Part shown: piece by piece, positions 1 to 9,424 of the stretch | How positions within the stretch are numbered: the first letter of the stretch is position 1 | How the letters are laid out: each line of letters begins with the position of its first letter | Notes under the pieces: generated by a model | What the model saw: the letters and a program-made list of their open reading frames with translations, nothing else | What the model was told of the DNA's origin: nothing | Database searches by the model: none | Made by a program: the position numbers and the translations under genes | Source of the DNA: Jimgerdemannia flammicorona | Lineage: Eukaryota > Mucoromycota > Endogonomycetes > Endogonales > Endogonaceae | Assembly: GCA_003990745.1 (NCBI GenBank) | Contig: RBNI01001479.1 | Span: 1-22,254, forward strand | Length of the DNA: 22,254 nucleotides | Direction: 5' to 3'

Positions 1-327
1 AATTTCCAAAATCGGCGATTCAGACGTTTTCCTTCATAACTCAGCAACGCATGATCGGATTTCAATGTTCTTGGTATCATTAGATAGGCCTTATTAAGGG
101 CTTTCAAATGACACCAAGATCATCAAATTTGGATGATTATTCATCAAGTTATTGATGTAAACATTTAATTATCTAATTTGGAAATCAAAACAATGGTTGA
201 TTCGAATCTGATTCGAATCCATCCGGATGGGATTCGAATCCCATCCGAGTTGATCCGGATGGGATTCAATCCGAATCAATCCGAATCCAATCCGGATTAA
301 ATTGACTCATTAGGAGCACTAGGTACA
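1..327 (-). mobile_element. Terminal fragment of a hAT-like DNA transposon (body off the left edge)
   Basis: Read on the minus strand inward from about 327, the sequence begins TAGTGCTCCTAATGAGTCAA and passes into AATCCGGATT-type repeats (about 195-300). The right end of the hAT at 9441 reads TAGTGCTCTGAACAAGTCAA and also passes into CCGGATT/GATTCG repeats. The shared TAGTGCTC start and AGTCAATT block suggest an end of a related copy whose body extends leftward. Bases 195-300 are dense in the palindromes GATTCGAATC and ATCCGGAT, plausible transposase-binding subterminal repeats. Bases 1-180 show no coding signal I can recognise. No opposite end or target duplication is visible, so this is a partial element by inference. 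Confidence 0.5.
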
Positions 328-668
328 ACCTCACCTACAGTTTTGGGGTCCTGTTTGTGGCCAACATGGCTATCCTATTCTAACCACATGACCACCACAG
401 CACCATCACCTTTGAGGAGAGCTTGGACACAATAGCCATTATACTCACAATGGATGATAGACTCATCAAGGCCTGGGACCGGCAGGTGGAGCAGTTTTTG
501 TAAGGGTTAGACAATCTTTTGCGAGAGTCAGGCAATCTTTCGTGAGGGTTAGGCAGCCATTTTGCATGGGTTGGGCAGTCTTATGTAGGGGGGTTGGGCC
601 GGGTGCCTCTTATATAGTACTAGCTTAGCCATTATGCAGGGCCCTACCAGCCCCTCAGCCCTACTCTG
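328..668. other. Unassigned spacer with a short degenerate minisatellite
   Basis: No gene is recognised. A plus-strand frame is open from about 390 to a TAA near 500, ending in a stretch like EESLDTIAIILTMDDRLIKA, but I cannot assign it to a family and it may be a relic or chance. Bases 501-587 hold about four degenerate copies of a 19-24 bp unit of the form GGGTTAGGCAATCTTTTGCG. Bases 588-668 have no visible structure. Confidence 0.4.
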
Positions 669-740
669 TAGTGCTACTGGTGCGGCGCTGCGGCGGTACC
701 TGTGGGACCTGAACTGGTAACTTCGACCACCGGAAATGCC

Positions 741-780
741 CTCTGACTGCCAGAAGCACCCTCTGACTGCCAGAAGCACC
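741..780. repeat. Exact 20-bp tandem duplication
   Basis: CTCTGACTGCCAGAAGCACC occurs twice in direct tandem (741-760 and 761-780), followed by the first bases of a third copy. It lies just left of the minisatellite that the copia element entered. Confidence 0.95.
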
Positions 781-978
781 CTCTGCCCCGGACTCCTTGG
801 CAGCTTGGGGCTGCCCCCATGCTGCTGGCGGAGGGCCGCAAATTTTGCATACTCCCTCTATCTGCCCTGCCCATCCCAGATACTTGTGGCTTAGGGCTGC
901 CCCTTACTACCAGTGGAGGGCCGCAAATTTTGTACACTCCCTCTGCCGACCCCGTGCCCGCCAACCCACCAACTGACC
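781..978. repeat. Minisatellite, left block (about 2 units)
   Basis: Units of roughly 85-100 bp share the landmarks GGCAGCTTGGGGCTGCCCC, a CTGCTGGYGGAGGGC segment, CGCAAATTTTGCA and a C-rich tail (CCAACCCACC). The same units continue at 6032-6306 on the other side of the copia element. The array was therefore continuous before the insertion. It lies downstream of the 3' end of the hAT gene. Confidence 0.85.
974..978. repeat. Left target-site duplication of the copia element (TGACC)
   Basis: TGACC directly precedes the left LTR (979) and recurs directly after the right LTR (6032-6036). A 5-bp duplication is the usual length for Ty1/copia integration. Confidence 0.9.
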
Positions 979-1129
979 TGTTGTGGAATACTTGGAATGG
1001 AGGGAGAAGCGTAGTTTATTGCTAATCCTCACACGCTTTTACACGTCACAATTAGTGACATTTATATGATGACGTAGTCAAGGAAGGCTGCGCCACCATA
1101 TATCGAGTTGTAACCTACATATTTCAATA
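979..1129 (-). repeat. Copia 3' LTR (151 bp)
   Basis: On the plus strand it starts TGTTGTGGAATA and ends TTTCAATA, giving near-inverted TGTTG/CAATA termini. On the minus strand there is a TATAAAT box (1060-1066) and an AATAAA polyadenylation-type signal (1015-1020). A TACGTCA half-site of cAMP-response-element type lies next to the TATA box, near 1069-1076. The LTR aligns end to end with 5881-6031 without gaps. Confidence 0.95.
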
Positions 1130-1138
1130 CTCCCGCTC
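1130..1138 (-). promoter_or_regulatory. Candidate polypurine tract of the copia element
   Basis: On the minus strand GAGCGGGAG abuts the 3' LTR. A purine run here is where second-strand synthesis of an LTR element is primed. It is short but in exactly the expected place. Confidence 0.7.
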
Positions 1139-1366
1139 AACGAGATATGCAAATTCCCAAACTGCAATACTAAGCTATAACCACTGCAAATCTCGCTGTA
1201 ATGTTCAGACCGCTATCTAGAAACCAAAAAACACCCGAATTGCCTGCTTAAAAGCTCGAAAAATAGGTTGAAAAATAGAGATGTGAATATTCATAGATGA
1301 GCAATGTTGGTAGAAATCACCAATGCAGGGATCAATGTTAAAGAAGCTTGCTATCACTCTATTATC
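1139..1366. other. Copia 3' untranslated region
   Basis: This stretch between the end of the pol frame (stop 1367-1369) and the purine tract has no coding signal on either strand. Confidence 0.6.
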
Positions 1367-4300
1367 CTATCTCATCCCGAATTGTTCTTGATTACCAGCA
1401 TAGAGTCCCATAATATCCATTTCTTGCACGTATAAGTCAAACTTTGCCTTTGGAAGGGCTTTAGTCAATGAATCCGCCATCATATATTCTGTTGGGGTGT
1501 ATTCAAGGTGTATAGTGCCATTTTCCACGCATTCATGTATGAAATGATGCTATATGTCAATGTGTTTCATTCTGGCATGATGTATAGGGTTCTTTGCAAA
1601 GCAATCGTTGATTGGTTATCTTGCTGGAGTAGTGTAGAGTGCTGTTGCTTGTATCCCAGCTCCTTTAACAGTTCTCGAAGCCAGATAGCCTTCTTTGTTG
1701 CTGTTGACAACACTTGATATTCCGCTTGTATAGAGGATATTGCTACTGAAGGTTGCTTACACGTTTGCCATGAAATGGCTCTATTGTTTACTTTAAAGAT
1801 GTATCTAGTCGTAGACCTTCTGTCATCTAAGTCGCCAGCCCAATTGGCATCACAAGAACCGAATAGGTGTATAGTACTCCTGCTTTGCCCATTATCACCA
1901 CCCAAACTGAGCGTATAGTCTGTGGTTCCTTTGATATACCTGAAAATTCGCTTGATTGCTGTCCAATGGCTATTGTCATAGCATGAAGAATACTGTGCCG
2001 CTTTGTTTACCGCAAAAGAGATATCAGGTCTCATCCCTTGCATAAGATACATGAGAGATCCCACAGCTTGTCGATAGGGGATGTTGTTTCCCTCGGGTGT
2101 AGTGTCAGACTTCTTTAGTTTCACAAATATTTCCATAGATGTCCCGACTAGTTTACATTCACTCATTCCGAATCGCTCGAGAATATTTCGAATGTATGTG
2201 GCTTGCATTAGGTGTATAGTGTGCTCGCACCTGTTACATGTAATCGATATTCCAAGGAGATAGGATGCTTCGCCTAAATCCATCATTTTGAATTCCTGGT
2301 ATAGTGTAGCCTTTACATCATTGATTTCACTTGCTGTTCCGACTAAAATAATATCGTCAACCCAAATTCCCAGGTATACTATTCCTGAGGATGTATGTCG
2401 GGTGTATATGCATGGATCGGCTTCACAATGCTTGAATCTATTGTCTAGAAGATATCCATTGATCTTTCGATTCCACAACCTTGCCGCTTGCTTGATTCCA
2501 TAGAGCCCTTTGCGTAATTTACATACGAGCTCGTTTCTGTCGTTATTATATAGTTTGTATCCTTGTGGTTGAAGAATGTATAGTTCGGTATTCATGTCTC
2601 TATTTAGGAAGGCTGTCTTAATGTCCATTTGATGTATCTCATAGTCATACTTGGCTCCGATCGCAAGAAGTATTCTAAGCGAAGTAAGCTTAAATACCGG
2701 GGAAAAAGTTTTGTCGTAGTCGACTCCAAAGTCTTGTGAATACCTCTTTGCCATGAATCGGGCCTTGTATCGTTCTATGCCACCATCGCTATCGCATTTA
2801 ATTTTATACACCCATCGGGATCTTATGGCTTATCGATTTACCAGAAGAGAGACCAAGTCCCATATATCATTCTCGATAAGTGAGTTATACTCCTCGTCCA
2901 TAGCCTTTTTCCACTCCTTTTTATTGTTTGAATGAATGACTTCGTCATAGTGTGCTGACTCACCGGTTGTTGCTATGTAAGCGCATTTGCAGGTGTAGTT
3001 CACGTGATGTTGTTTGCGATGAGATGACTTGGGTGGATTCCAGTAATTTCCCAGATCCGCTTGGACTTCATTATCCATCCCAGATTTATGCTTCTTCTTA
3101 CCCTTTGAAAAGGTATCCTCTTCGTCATCCTCATCCGTAATTTCCATTATCCTTAGTTCTTGCAACTTCATTTCCATTTGAATGGGTTGCGTTTTCGCTA
3201 GTGTAGGTCCCAAGGATGTCTTTGGTATCGTTCCAGGTATAGATGTTATTCCACTAGCCTTTGCAGTTGGCGTAGATGTCACTGGCTGTACCGTCAAATT
3301 CACTGTCAGATTTGAGATAGGAATTTCCATGTAAATTTCCTGCTTAGTCTCTTTGAACTGTACATCACATGAAATAATCATATGTCATTTCTGCAGGTTC
3401 CAAAGTCTGTATCCCGCTCCATCATATCCAAGAAATATATGCTTATCTGCCTTAGGTTCGAACTTGCCTCGGTTGCCACCTTTGTCCAGAATGTATGCCT
3501 TGCTTCCGAATATGCATAAGTGTGAAATATCAGGCTTGGATCCATTCCATAATTCCTCAGGGGTAAGATTGCTGTCATTCCTGGATTGCTTGCCGGGATC
3601 CTTGCTTAGAGCTCGAAAGAAACAATGATTTTGAATATATGCCGCCGTATTCACTGCTTCTGCCCAAAAGGACTTCGGTAAGCCAGCCGTATTCATTATT
3701 GTTCTAGCCATTTCCACTACCATTCGATTGAATTGTTCCACCACGCTGTTTTTCTGAGGTGTATAAGGGGCTGTTGTAGAGTGCTGTATACCGTTCTTCT
3801 TCAAGAAGTGTCTGAAATCTTTGTTGATGTATTCTTTGCTGTTATCTAAGTGTAGGGTTCGTATTCTACGTCCCGTCTCATTCTCCACGGCTGCCTTGAA
3901 TTCCCGGAATTTGTCGAATGCCTCGTTTTTCCCCGCAATGAGATATACGTGGACTTTGCATGTATAATCATCAATGAATATAATAAAATACTTCTTCTCA
4001 GAGTGTGATGCCATTCATATGGAGCCACAAATATCTGTATGAATCAAATCGAGAATACCAGCTGCTCGCTTCGTTCATTCCTGAAAAGGTTGCCGGGAAG
4101 CCTTGTTTGCCGCGCATCCATCGCAAAAGAAATCTGGTAGCATATAGTCCAGTAAACCGTACACGGACTTGCTCCTTATCATCTATTCCAGGCTCGTTTT
4201 ACCGATATGTCCTAAGCATTCATACATTATACGCCAGAAATCCTCTCCTGTCGTAGTTGCAGAATATGCAGATGTAGCACCACTCGGCGTACTGTTGATT

Positions 4301-5814
4301 GCATATAGATTCCCCTTTTTCAATGTGTACATTAACTCCTTATTGTTCTTCAGATTAATTACTGTTACACCGTTCAGGCATATATTTACTCCTCTGTCCC
4401 CGCAAGCCATCATCCGGCCTATCGAAAAGAGGTTCTTGCCTATATCTGGAGTATATAGTACGTCCACGAAGGTGCCTGAAGGTTCATCAATATTTCCATG
4501 TAGATGTATGCCTATGTTGTCTTTCCCTTGAGCGTAAATAATGTTATTGTCGCCTAGCTTGATAGGTATGGGATACTCGAACTTCTCGTACATAGAGAAC
4601 CACTCCCGGTGAGCTGTTATATGCTGTGTTGCACCCGAATCCATGAGCCAGACCTCTTCACTGCATGCATAAGCGCTGTTCGGCATATAGCTTACATTTG
4701 CACTGACACCGACGTTGATGTCACCATTTTTCGCTGTCTGAAAAGTGTTTTGTTGACCAGGATTTGTAGATGTCGAACTGGTGGAATTGCATCTGCAACT
4801 GGCATTGGTGGAACTGGTGGTTGGTTCCGAATTTCCTCTTATTTCAATAGTTTCTGCATATGGATAGGTCACCGCTTCTGCGAAGAATAGACCTCCGCCA
4901 CCACTGTTTTCATTGTTGGCGTCCACCGTGTTTGCCTGGTATTGTCCTTGCTATTGGCCACTCTTTTCCTTCTTCTTGCGGTTGCAGTCCTGCTCACGAT
5001 GTCCACGCTTATTACAGTAAAAGTATTTACTGTCGAATTTCTCATGTTGCTGGCCTCGACCTTTGTTCGGCTTACCTTTGCCTCATCCATGTGCTCTGCC
5101 ATAGAATGCTTTCTCGTCGTATTCCTCGTTGGCATTGTTGCTGCCTAGCCCTGTTTCCTCATTTAAAAGGCTTATGATGACGTACTTATAATCTGATAAT
5201 CTGCTGGATTCCCTCATAGCAGCGACAACCACATTGTATGCTTCGGGAAGGCCTCGTATAAGAGCCAGGACCTTGTCTTCATCCTTGATGGTGTCCGCCA
5301 GCATAGATGTAAGGGAATTCACTTGATTCGCCAGCTCGTCGACTCAATTGGCATAGTCCCAGATGCTCTCCTTGGACTTAATTCGAAGATTGAATAGTTG
5401 CGCCTTTAAGTGGAATCTGTTTGATGCAGATGCCTGTTGATGGTGATTGCGTAAAATCTCCCAGGCTTCATTCGCCATCGTAGCATTGATTACCAGCTTC
5501 ATTTGCATGTTCGAAAGAGTGAACGTAATCTCCCTTAGCGCTTTGCGATCTTTCGCGGCGTCATATGTCATTACTTGCACCTGTGGCTTCCAGTAGTCCT
5601 CCAAACCACATTCTTCTAGGAGATTCTTCATATGGTATGCCCATATGGCGTAGTCCTTACCGTCAAAGACAGGAATCATCCTCTTTATCGTTGACGTTGG
5701 CACTACTGCCGGAATGTTAGTCATCATAGAAGCGAAACCCATTCCGGCTGTATTTGTATTTGTGTTACCAGAACTTGGCGGCGCACTGCTAGCACTGCTT
5801 GAACTAGTAGCCAT
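1367..5814 (-). pseudogene. Copia Gag-Pol polyprotein, inactivated
   Basis: This is a polyprotein for reverse transcription and integration. It starts with ATG at 5812-5814, 66 bp inside the 5' LTR, and stays in one frame to about 1590. Gag (5814 to about 4950) has an FDGKDYAIWAYHM capsid-type motif. Its zinc knuckle (4984-5025) reads YFYCNKRGHREQDC: the first Cys is replaced by Tyr. Protease has LMDSGATQHIT (Asp 4639-4641). Integrase keeps a zinc-site CDGC and D/D/E at 4033-4035, 3844-3846 and 3736-3738; the last two are 35 residues apart. The pre-integrase histidine motif shows YECLGH where HxRLGH is usual. RT has KTAFLN and WVDD; RNase H has DANWAGDLDDRRST and SSIQAEY (Gln for the usual Glu). 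Stops lie at 5341, 5080, 4951, 4180, 4075, 4015, 3385 and 2830. A one-base deletion near 1590 moves the C-terminus (KHIDI... to the stop at 1367) to another frame, with one further TAG. A single continuous gag-pol frame is common in copia elements. Confidence 0.95.
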
Positions 5815-5863
5815 TGTATAGCATAGTGTAGCGTATGTATAAGAGGGGTGTATAGCCGCTAAC

Positions 5864-5877
5864 CGGGGCTCATAACC
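5864..5877 (-). promoter_or_regulatory. Copia primer-binding site, complementary to the initiator tRNA-Met anticodon arm
   Basis: Three bases inside the 5' LTR the plus strand reads GGGGCTCATAACC. This matches the anticodon stem-loop of eukaryotic initiator tRNA-Met (GGCTCATAACC around the CAU anticodon), not its CCA end. Drosophila copia is known to use a cleaved tRNA-iMet half annealed at this internal region. By analogy this element should be primed by a half-tRNA. Confidence 0.8.
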
Positions 5878-5880
5878 TTT

Positions 5881-6031
5881 TGTTGTGGAATACTTGGAAT
5901 GGAGGGAGAAGTGTAGTTTATTGCTAATCCTTACGTGCTTTTACGCGTCACAATTAGTGATATTTACATGATGATGTAGTCAAGGAAGGCTGCGCCACTA
6001 TATATCGAGTTGTAATCTACATATTTCAATA
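5881..6031 (-). repeat. Copia 5' LTR (151 bp), promoter-bearing copy
   Basis: It aligns without gaps to 979-1129 with 10 transitions. The TATAAAT seen in the 3' LTR reads TGTAAAT here, and the adjacent TACGTCA reads TACATCA, so the copy that should drive transcription has weakened elements. Adjacent right flank: TGACC. Confidence 0.95.
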
Positions 6032-6036
6032 TGACC
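6032..6036. repeat. Right target-site duplication of the copia element (TGACC)
   Basis: Exact match to 974-978, directly outside the 5' LTR. Confidence 0.9.
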
Positions 6037-6306
6037 CCACCCACTGACCTGGGTGCTGACAGCTTGAGGCTGCCCCTCACTGCTGGTGGAGGGCCACAAA
6101 TTTTGTGCACTCCTCCCGCCTACCCCCCTGACCTGGACACTTGCGACTTGGGGCTGCCTCTTGCTGCTGGTGGAGGGCTGCAAATTTTGCATGCTCTCTC
6201 TGCTGACCCACCAACCCACCCACCAACCTGGGCACTGGCAGCTTGGGGCTGCTCCTCGCTGCTGGCTGAGGGCCGCAAATATTGCACACTCTCTCCACCA
6301 CTATCA
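6037..6306. repeat. Minisatellite, right block (about 3 units)
   Basis: Three more 80-100 bp units with the same landmarks as 781-978 (GCTTGGGGCTGC, CTGCTGGTGGAGGGC, GCAAATTTTG, CCAACCCACC). The two blocks formed one array of about five units before the copia insertion. They probably belong to the 3' non-coding part of the hAT element. Confidence 0.85.
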
Positions 6307-6449
6307 CTAACCCTGCCCCACTTGGGCTGCAAACTCCAGGCTGAGTCCTCAGGTTTTTTTTTCCTTTTTTATTATTTTGAAAGGTACTAATTTGAAAGGT
6401 ATTAAATATTCCACAAGGCCAACCAACTTGTCCACGAACCCGCCGAATT
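6307..6449. other. hAT 3' flank, no gene
   Basis: Between the minisatellite and the transposase stop codon. It holds a T-rich run (about 6353-6375) and a short duplicated phrase, TTTGAAAGGTA, near 6377 and 6391. No coding signal was seen. Confidence 0.5.
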
Positions 6450-6641
6450 TTAGTGGCCTGAGCTCCACCAAGACTTCAGACACATACATGCCTGGATTGT
6501 CTCAGCATTCAGCACATACCTCTTTGAGGCAATAAGGTCCACCCTACCTGAGAACACTTGCTCGACAGGAGTGCTGGAGGCAGAAATCGCCAGGTAGTCC
6601 TGAGCCATACCACACAGGCTAGGGAAGTCCGTTTGACACAG

Positions 6642-6729
6642 CTGCATGCCCCAGTGGGTAGAGTGGTGGTTAGATTGGTGGGTTAAATTGGCCCAACACC
6701 CACCTGACAATACCCACCTGACAACCCAC
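6642..6729 (-). other. Predicted spliceosomal intron in the hAT transposase (88 bp, 3' end of gene)
   Basis: Minus-strand GTGGGT...GCATGCAG. Removing it joins the WK of a conserved WWK motif to LCQTDFPSL, giving the usual spacing before the DYLAI dimerisation segment. The intron itself contains TGTCAGGTGGGT repeated in tandem. Confidence 0.7.
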
Positions 6730-7031
6730 CTTCCACTAGTTGAGTACCTCCATACCCTCCAGTAGGACCACGCAGTCACTGGCAAGGTAAATGGTAAGTT
6801 CGTCTATTGACAGCAGCTCTTCCACTGATGGCTCCCTCTTTCTCTTTCTGCTGAAGTAAATGTGGGACAGGAGGGATCCCTCGGCATATTCGTCCAGACT
6901 TTGGCCAGAACCTTGCAGCAGTGCATAGTTTTTCTAGTATACTTCGATTATGGCCTGCTTGGTTCTCTCAATGAAGTGCTACTCCCAGCCCTGATCTTTA
7001 TAGTATTGTAGCTTTAAGCATGGGTCCAGCA

Positions 7032-7121
7032 CTGTTCAAAGAAAAGGAGAGTGAGTTTTTGTAGGGTTTCCTCTATTTTGGAAAGAGCAATGGCCATATG
7101 CCGACATCAACATATCTGTAC
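7032..7121 (-). other. Predicted spliceosomal intron in the hAT transposase (90 bp)
   Basis: Minus-strand GTACAG...GAACAG with a CTCAC branch-type sequence upstream of the acceptor. Splicing joins AVYSI to MLDPCLKL, which restores the vYxiaxxLDPrlK motif of hAT transposases without a gap. This is the best-supported of the three introns. Confidence 0.8.
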
Positions 7122-7530
7122 TGATTGAGTATACAGCAGTATCTGTTTGGGAGTAGTACTTTCTGAGCTTGCTTAGAGCAACCTCCATGGCATCTCTCTG
7201 ATCCGGGCTTAACCACAAATCACCGCAACCCTCTAGCCTGTCCTCAAGCTTATCCTCTAGCCAGTCAATCAGAAGGTTGTATACTGGTATTGCAGAGCTT
7301 ATTGTCAGGATCGTTTGTTTGACTATATTCTTCATATAATCGTCGAAACACTGGCAGTTATATGTGGTGAGGTGTTGCATTATGTGGAGGCAGACAAAAT
7401 GAGTGTGGAGCCAGAGCAATCACCACTTACTTCTAAAACTCTGACAACATTCCTAAGTACATCCTACTCACTTTCACCTAGAGCCTCGGCCTATATTTCC
7501 TTGTTGGCAGCCATTGTTGAATCTATTGGC

Positions 7531-7551
7531 TTTTTTTTTTTTTTTTTTCTT
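7531..7551. repeat. Homopolymer T run in the hAT body
   Basis: About 20 consecutive T on the plus strand, followed by CTTTAAATAAAT. It lies between recognisable transposase segments. No target duplication flanks it, so I read it as a slippage-grown homopolymer. Confidence 0.6.
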
Positions 7552-8791
7552 TAAATAAATCTTCCATCATCTGAAACAGTTGCTTCAGCCAACCAAAGAA
7601 AAAAAGGATGCATACCACAGCAAACTCCAGCATGCACTGGATCATTGCAAATATTGAGTTCCAATGCGTACAGATGTCCAATATAAGCTCTTTCAGGGCT
7701 AAACTGATTGCTCTACACTATATAGTGAATTTGTCTCATTGTTGTGGAGATGATTGGACTGACACAACCAGTTTGCGCAGCTTGGAAATTATACTCAGGG
7801 CCCCTCCTCTCTCAGATGTTTTGTCTACATATGTAAGATAGTCCTGAACAGTGAGGTTCAGTATGTGGGCCTGGTATCACACATGGCAGCTTTCTGTACC
7901 AAAGGCCATGTTTTCTGTTTGAGGCTGGTTGCTAAAACTTGGAAAAATGTTGAGTTATTTGTGGCATTGTCTGTTATAATGGCCAAAATCTGTACTTGAA
8001 ATATTCGGTTGGCGAATTATGTGAAAATAAATAACCAACAAAATCTGTTTTGTTTAAGGACCTCCCTCAAAACGCCGACCTGATGGCAAGTCCCCCTTTT
8101 TTTACCTTGGTTGTGATCCCAAGCTCCTGGATACAACTAATAAAAGCATCTGTGATGTTGTCTTCAGAATGAGGGTCAGCAAGTTTGACGAAGTCAAGGG
8201 TGAGAGATTTAAGCTACCAATCAAGATCAATCCAATGACCAGTAATGCCCAGAAACGAAATTGTATTGGAAGATGTCCATGTGTCGATCATAAATGAAAT
8301 TTTGCCTGCTGAATTCTGCTTATTGAATGTAAGATTAATTTGGTGAGCTCTTTTATATAATTCAGCTTGCAAAGGTCATGGTGCTGCCCTTATTTTACCT
8401 GAAGTGTCTGGTGGAGATTGTCATGCTCCTTCCTATAGGCCTCCAGGATATCTTTGTGAATAGTATCAGCACTTAGCAAATATAAATCATGCTTGAGGAG
8501 GCCAAAGATGCTATGCAATTGATTACTCTCAATGGTTGTGAATGGCTGGTCTGTACACACAATCCAGTGAATAAGCCAATTTCAAAATTCTGTCAAAGAG
8601 TATGGCTAAATATTTTTGATTAAATGGCGTTATTGGTACAGAAATGGTTAGACAATCAGATAAACATACCTACCATAGCTTGGATGTTGATTTTATTTGT
8701 CTCTGTGTTCTTTTTGATTTTGTCAGAGTGCTTGTCTTTTATGTGTCGATTTATGTTCGAGATTGTACCACCAAGCATTTTGAACTTCTGG

Positions 8792-8870
8792 CTGGTGCAG
8801 TTTATGAGGGTGGATGAAACAATATTATGTGTATATCAAACGAGTTAATAGGTGCATCTTAATTTTTTAC
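8792..8870 (-). other. Predicted spliceosomal intron splitting the BED zinc finger (79 bp)
   Basis: Minus-strand GTAAAA...GCACCAG. Splicing joins VVCNYY to SQKFKMLGGTISNINRH, giving the CxxC...HxxxH layout of a BED finger. Without it the two halves are separated by stops. Confidence 0.75.
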
Positions 8871-9022
8871 CTATAATAATTACAAACAACATCATCTCCT
8901 ATCTTAGCACAATGTTGCCAGATTTCGGAGTGAGGATTGCATGGAAGGTGTAGAGCTATCAGGGATGTTTGACTTGAAGCATCATCAGTACTGTGAACTG
9001 TTGAAGACTGATCTGTCGACAT

Positions 9023-9100
9023 GTGTGTTTGCACATTTGCATGTGTATGTATGTGTATTGTGTGTGTATTGTGTTGTGGATGTGTCTGGCATATGAGTTA
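9023..9100. repeat. TG-rich simple sequence upstream of the hAT start codon
   Basis: Alternating ATGTGT/GTATTGTG tracts without coding signal. On the gene's strand this is an AC-rich 5' leader just before the transposase ATG. Confidence 0.6.
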
Positions 9101-9166
9101 TGTGGAGGATTTGGATTGAAGGATTCAGTTGAAGGATTCGGATTCAGATTCAGATTAGAGAATTTG

Positions 9167-9334
9167 AATTGGAGGATTCAAATTGGAGGATTCGAATTGG
9201 AGGATTCAGATTGAGTGATTCGGATTGAGTGATTTGGATTGAGTGATTCAGATTGAGTGATTCAGATTGAGTGATTCAGATTGAGGTGGTTCGGATGGGT
9301 GATTCGGATGGGGCAATTTGGATGGGGCAATTCG
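9167..9334. repeat. 14-bp subterminal repeat array of the hAT element (about 12-13 units)
   Basis: Consecutive 14-mers run AATTGGAGGATTCA/G (three), then GATTGAGTGATTCG, GATTGAGTGATTTG and GATTGAGTGATTCA (three), then drift through GATTGAGGTGGTTCG and GATGGGTGATTCG to GATGGGGCAATTTG. The phase is held almost throughout; two neighbouring units are 15 and 13 bp. The array lies about 100 bp inside the right terminus. hAT transposases are known to bind short clustered subterminal motifs, so these are candidate binding sites by analogy. Confidence 0.85.
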
Positions 9335-9424
9335 GATTAATCTGAGTTGATTTGGATGGCTTTGGATTTGAGATTTGGATCAAACCGTCATGTGATAAAT
9401 CGAATCCGGATTTGATTTGAATTG

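Larger units (their letters stand above)
979..6031 (-). mobile_element. Full-length Ty1/copia LTR retrotransposon, 5053 bp, coding on the minus strand
   Basis: Two 151-bp LTRs (979-1129 and 5881-6031) flank a single gag-pol region. TGACC duplications border the element. A primer-binding site lies inside the 5' LTR (right side) and a purine tract inside the 3' LTR (left side). The order Gag - protease - integrase - RT - RNase H defines the copia superfamily; gypsy elements have integrase last. The LTRs differ by 10 substitutions, all transitions, with no indels. The element is structurally complete but coding-dead: about eight in-frame stops plus one frameshift. It inserted into the minisatellite of a hAT element. 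Confidence 0.95.
6450..9022 (-). pseudogene. hAT transposase with introns, inactivated
   Basis: This is a DNA transposase for cut-and-paste movement. ATG at 9020-9022 opens a frame reaching a BED zinc finger (WQHCAKIGDDVVCNYY, then after an intron GGTISNINRHIKDKH); the second Cys of its CxxC is Tyr. Next come DQPFTTIESNQ (about 8540), the first catalytic Asp in IDTWTSS (8283-8285), FLGITGHWIDLDW, the second Asp in ITDNATNNS (7969-7971), a degenerate HILNL region, and ICTHWNS (about 7670). The central VYNLLIDWLE and KYYSQTD (7130-7290), then LDPCLKLQYYKDQGW (about 7000), lead to the C-terminal hAT dimerisation domain. That domain contains DYLAISASSTPVEQVFSG with the catalytic Glu (6561-6563) and ends CLKSWWSSGH (stop 6450-6452). 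The motif order matches full-length hAT transposases. Stops (for example Trp to TAG in LN*WK near 6738) and frame breaks around 8320-8400 and 7700-7900 make it non-functional. Confidence 0.88.

Noticed and set aside
180..300. tRNA T-arm-like GGTTCGAATCC phrases
   Set aside because: The GATTCGAATC motifs recur as simple palindromic repeats with no cloverleaf around them.
390..500. Host gene fragment (EESLDTIAIILTMDDRLIKA)
   Set aside because: A short open stretch without start, splice signals or a recognisable family; kept only as a note in the spacer entry.
1508..3628. Several plus-strand ORFs of 60-90 codons opposite the copia pol
   Set aside because: They are antisense shadows of the conserved minus-strand pol frame and show no domain signal of their own.
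7527..7560. Poly-T run as the tail of a minus-strand retroposed sequence
   Set aside because: No duplicated flank exists, and hAT transposase sequence continues on both sides.
9167..9334. Regular short repeats resembling a CRISPR array
   Set aside because: The 14-bp units are contiguous with no unique spacers, and the window is eukaryotic. They are subterminal repeats of a transposon.
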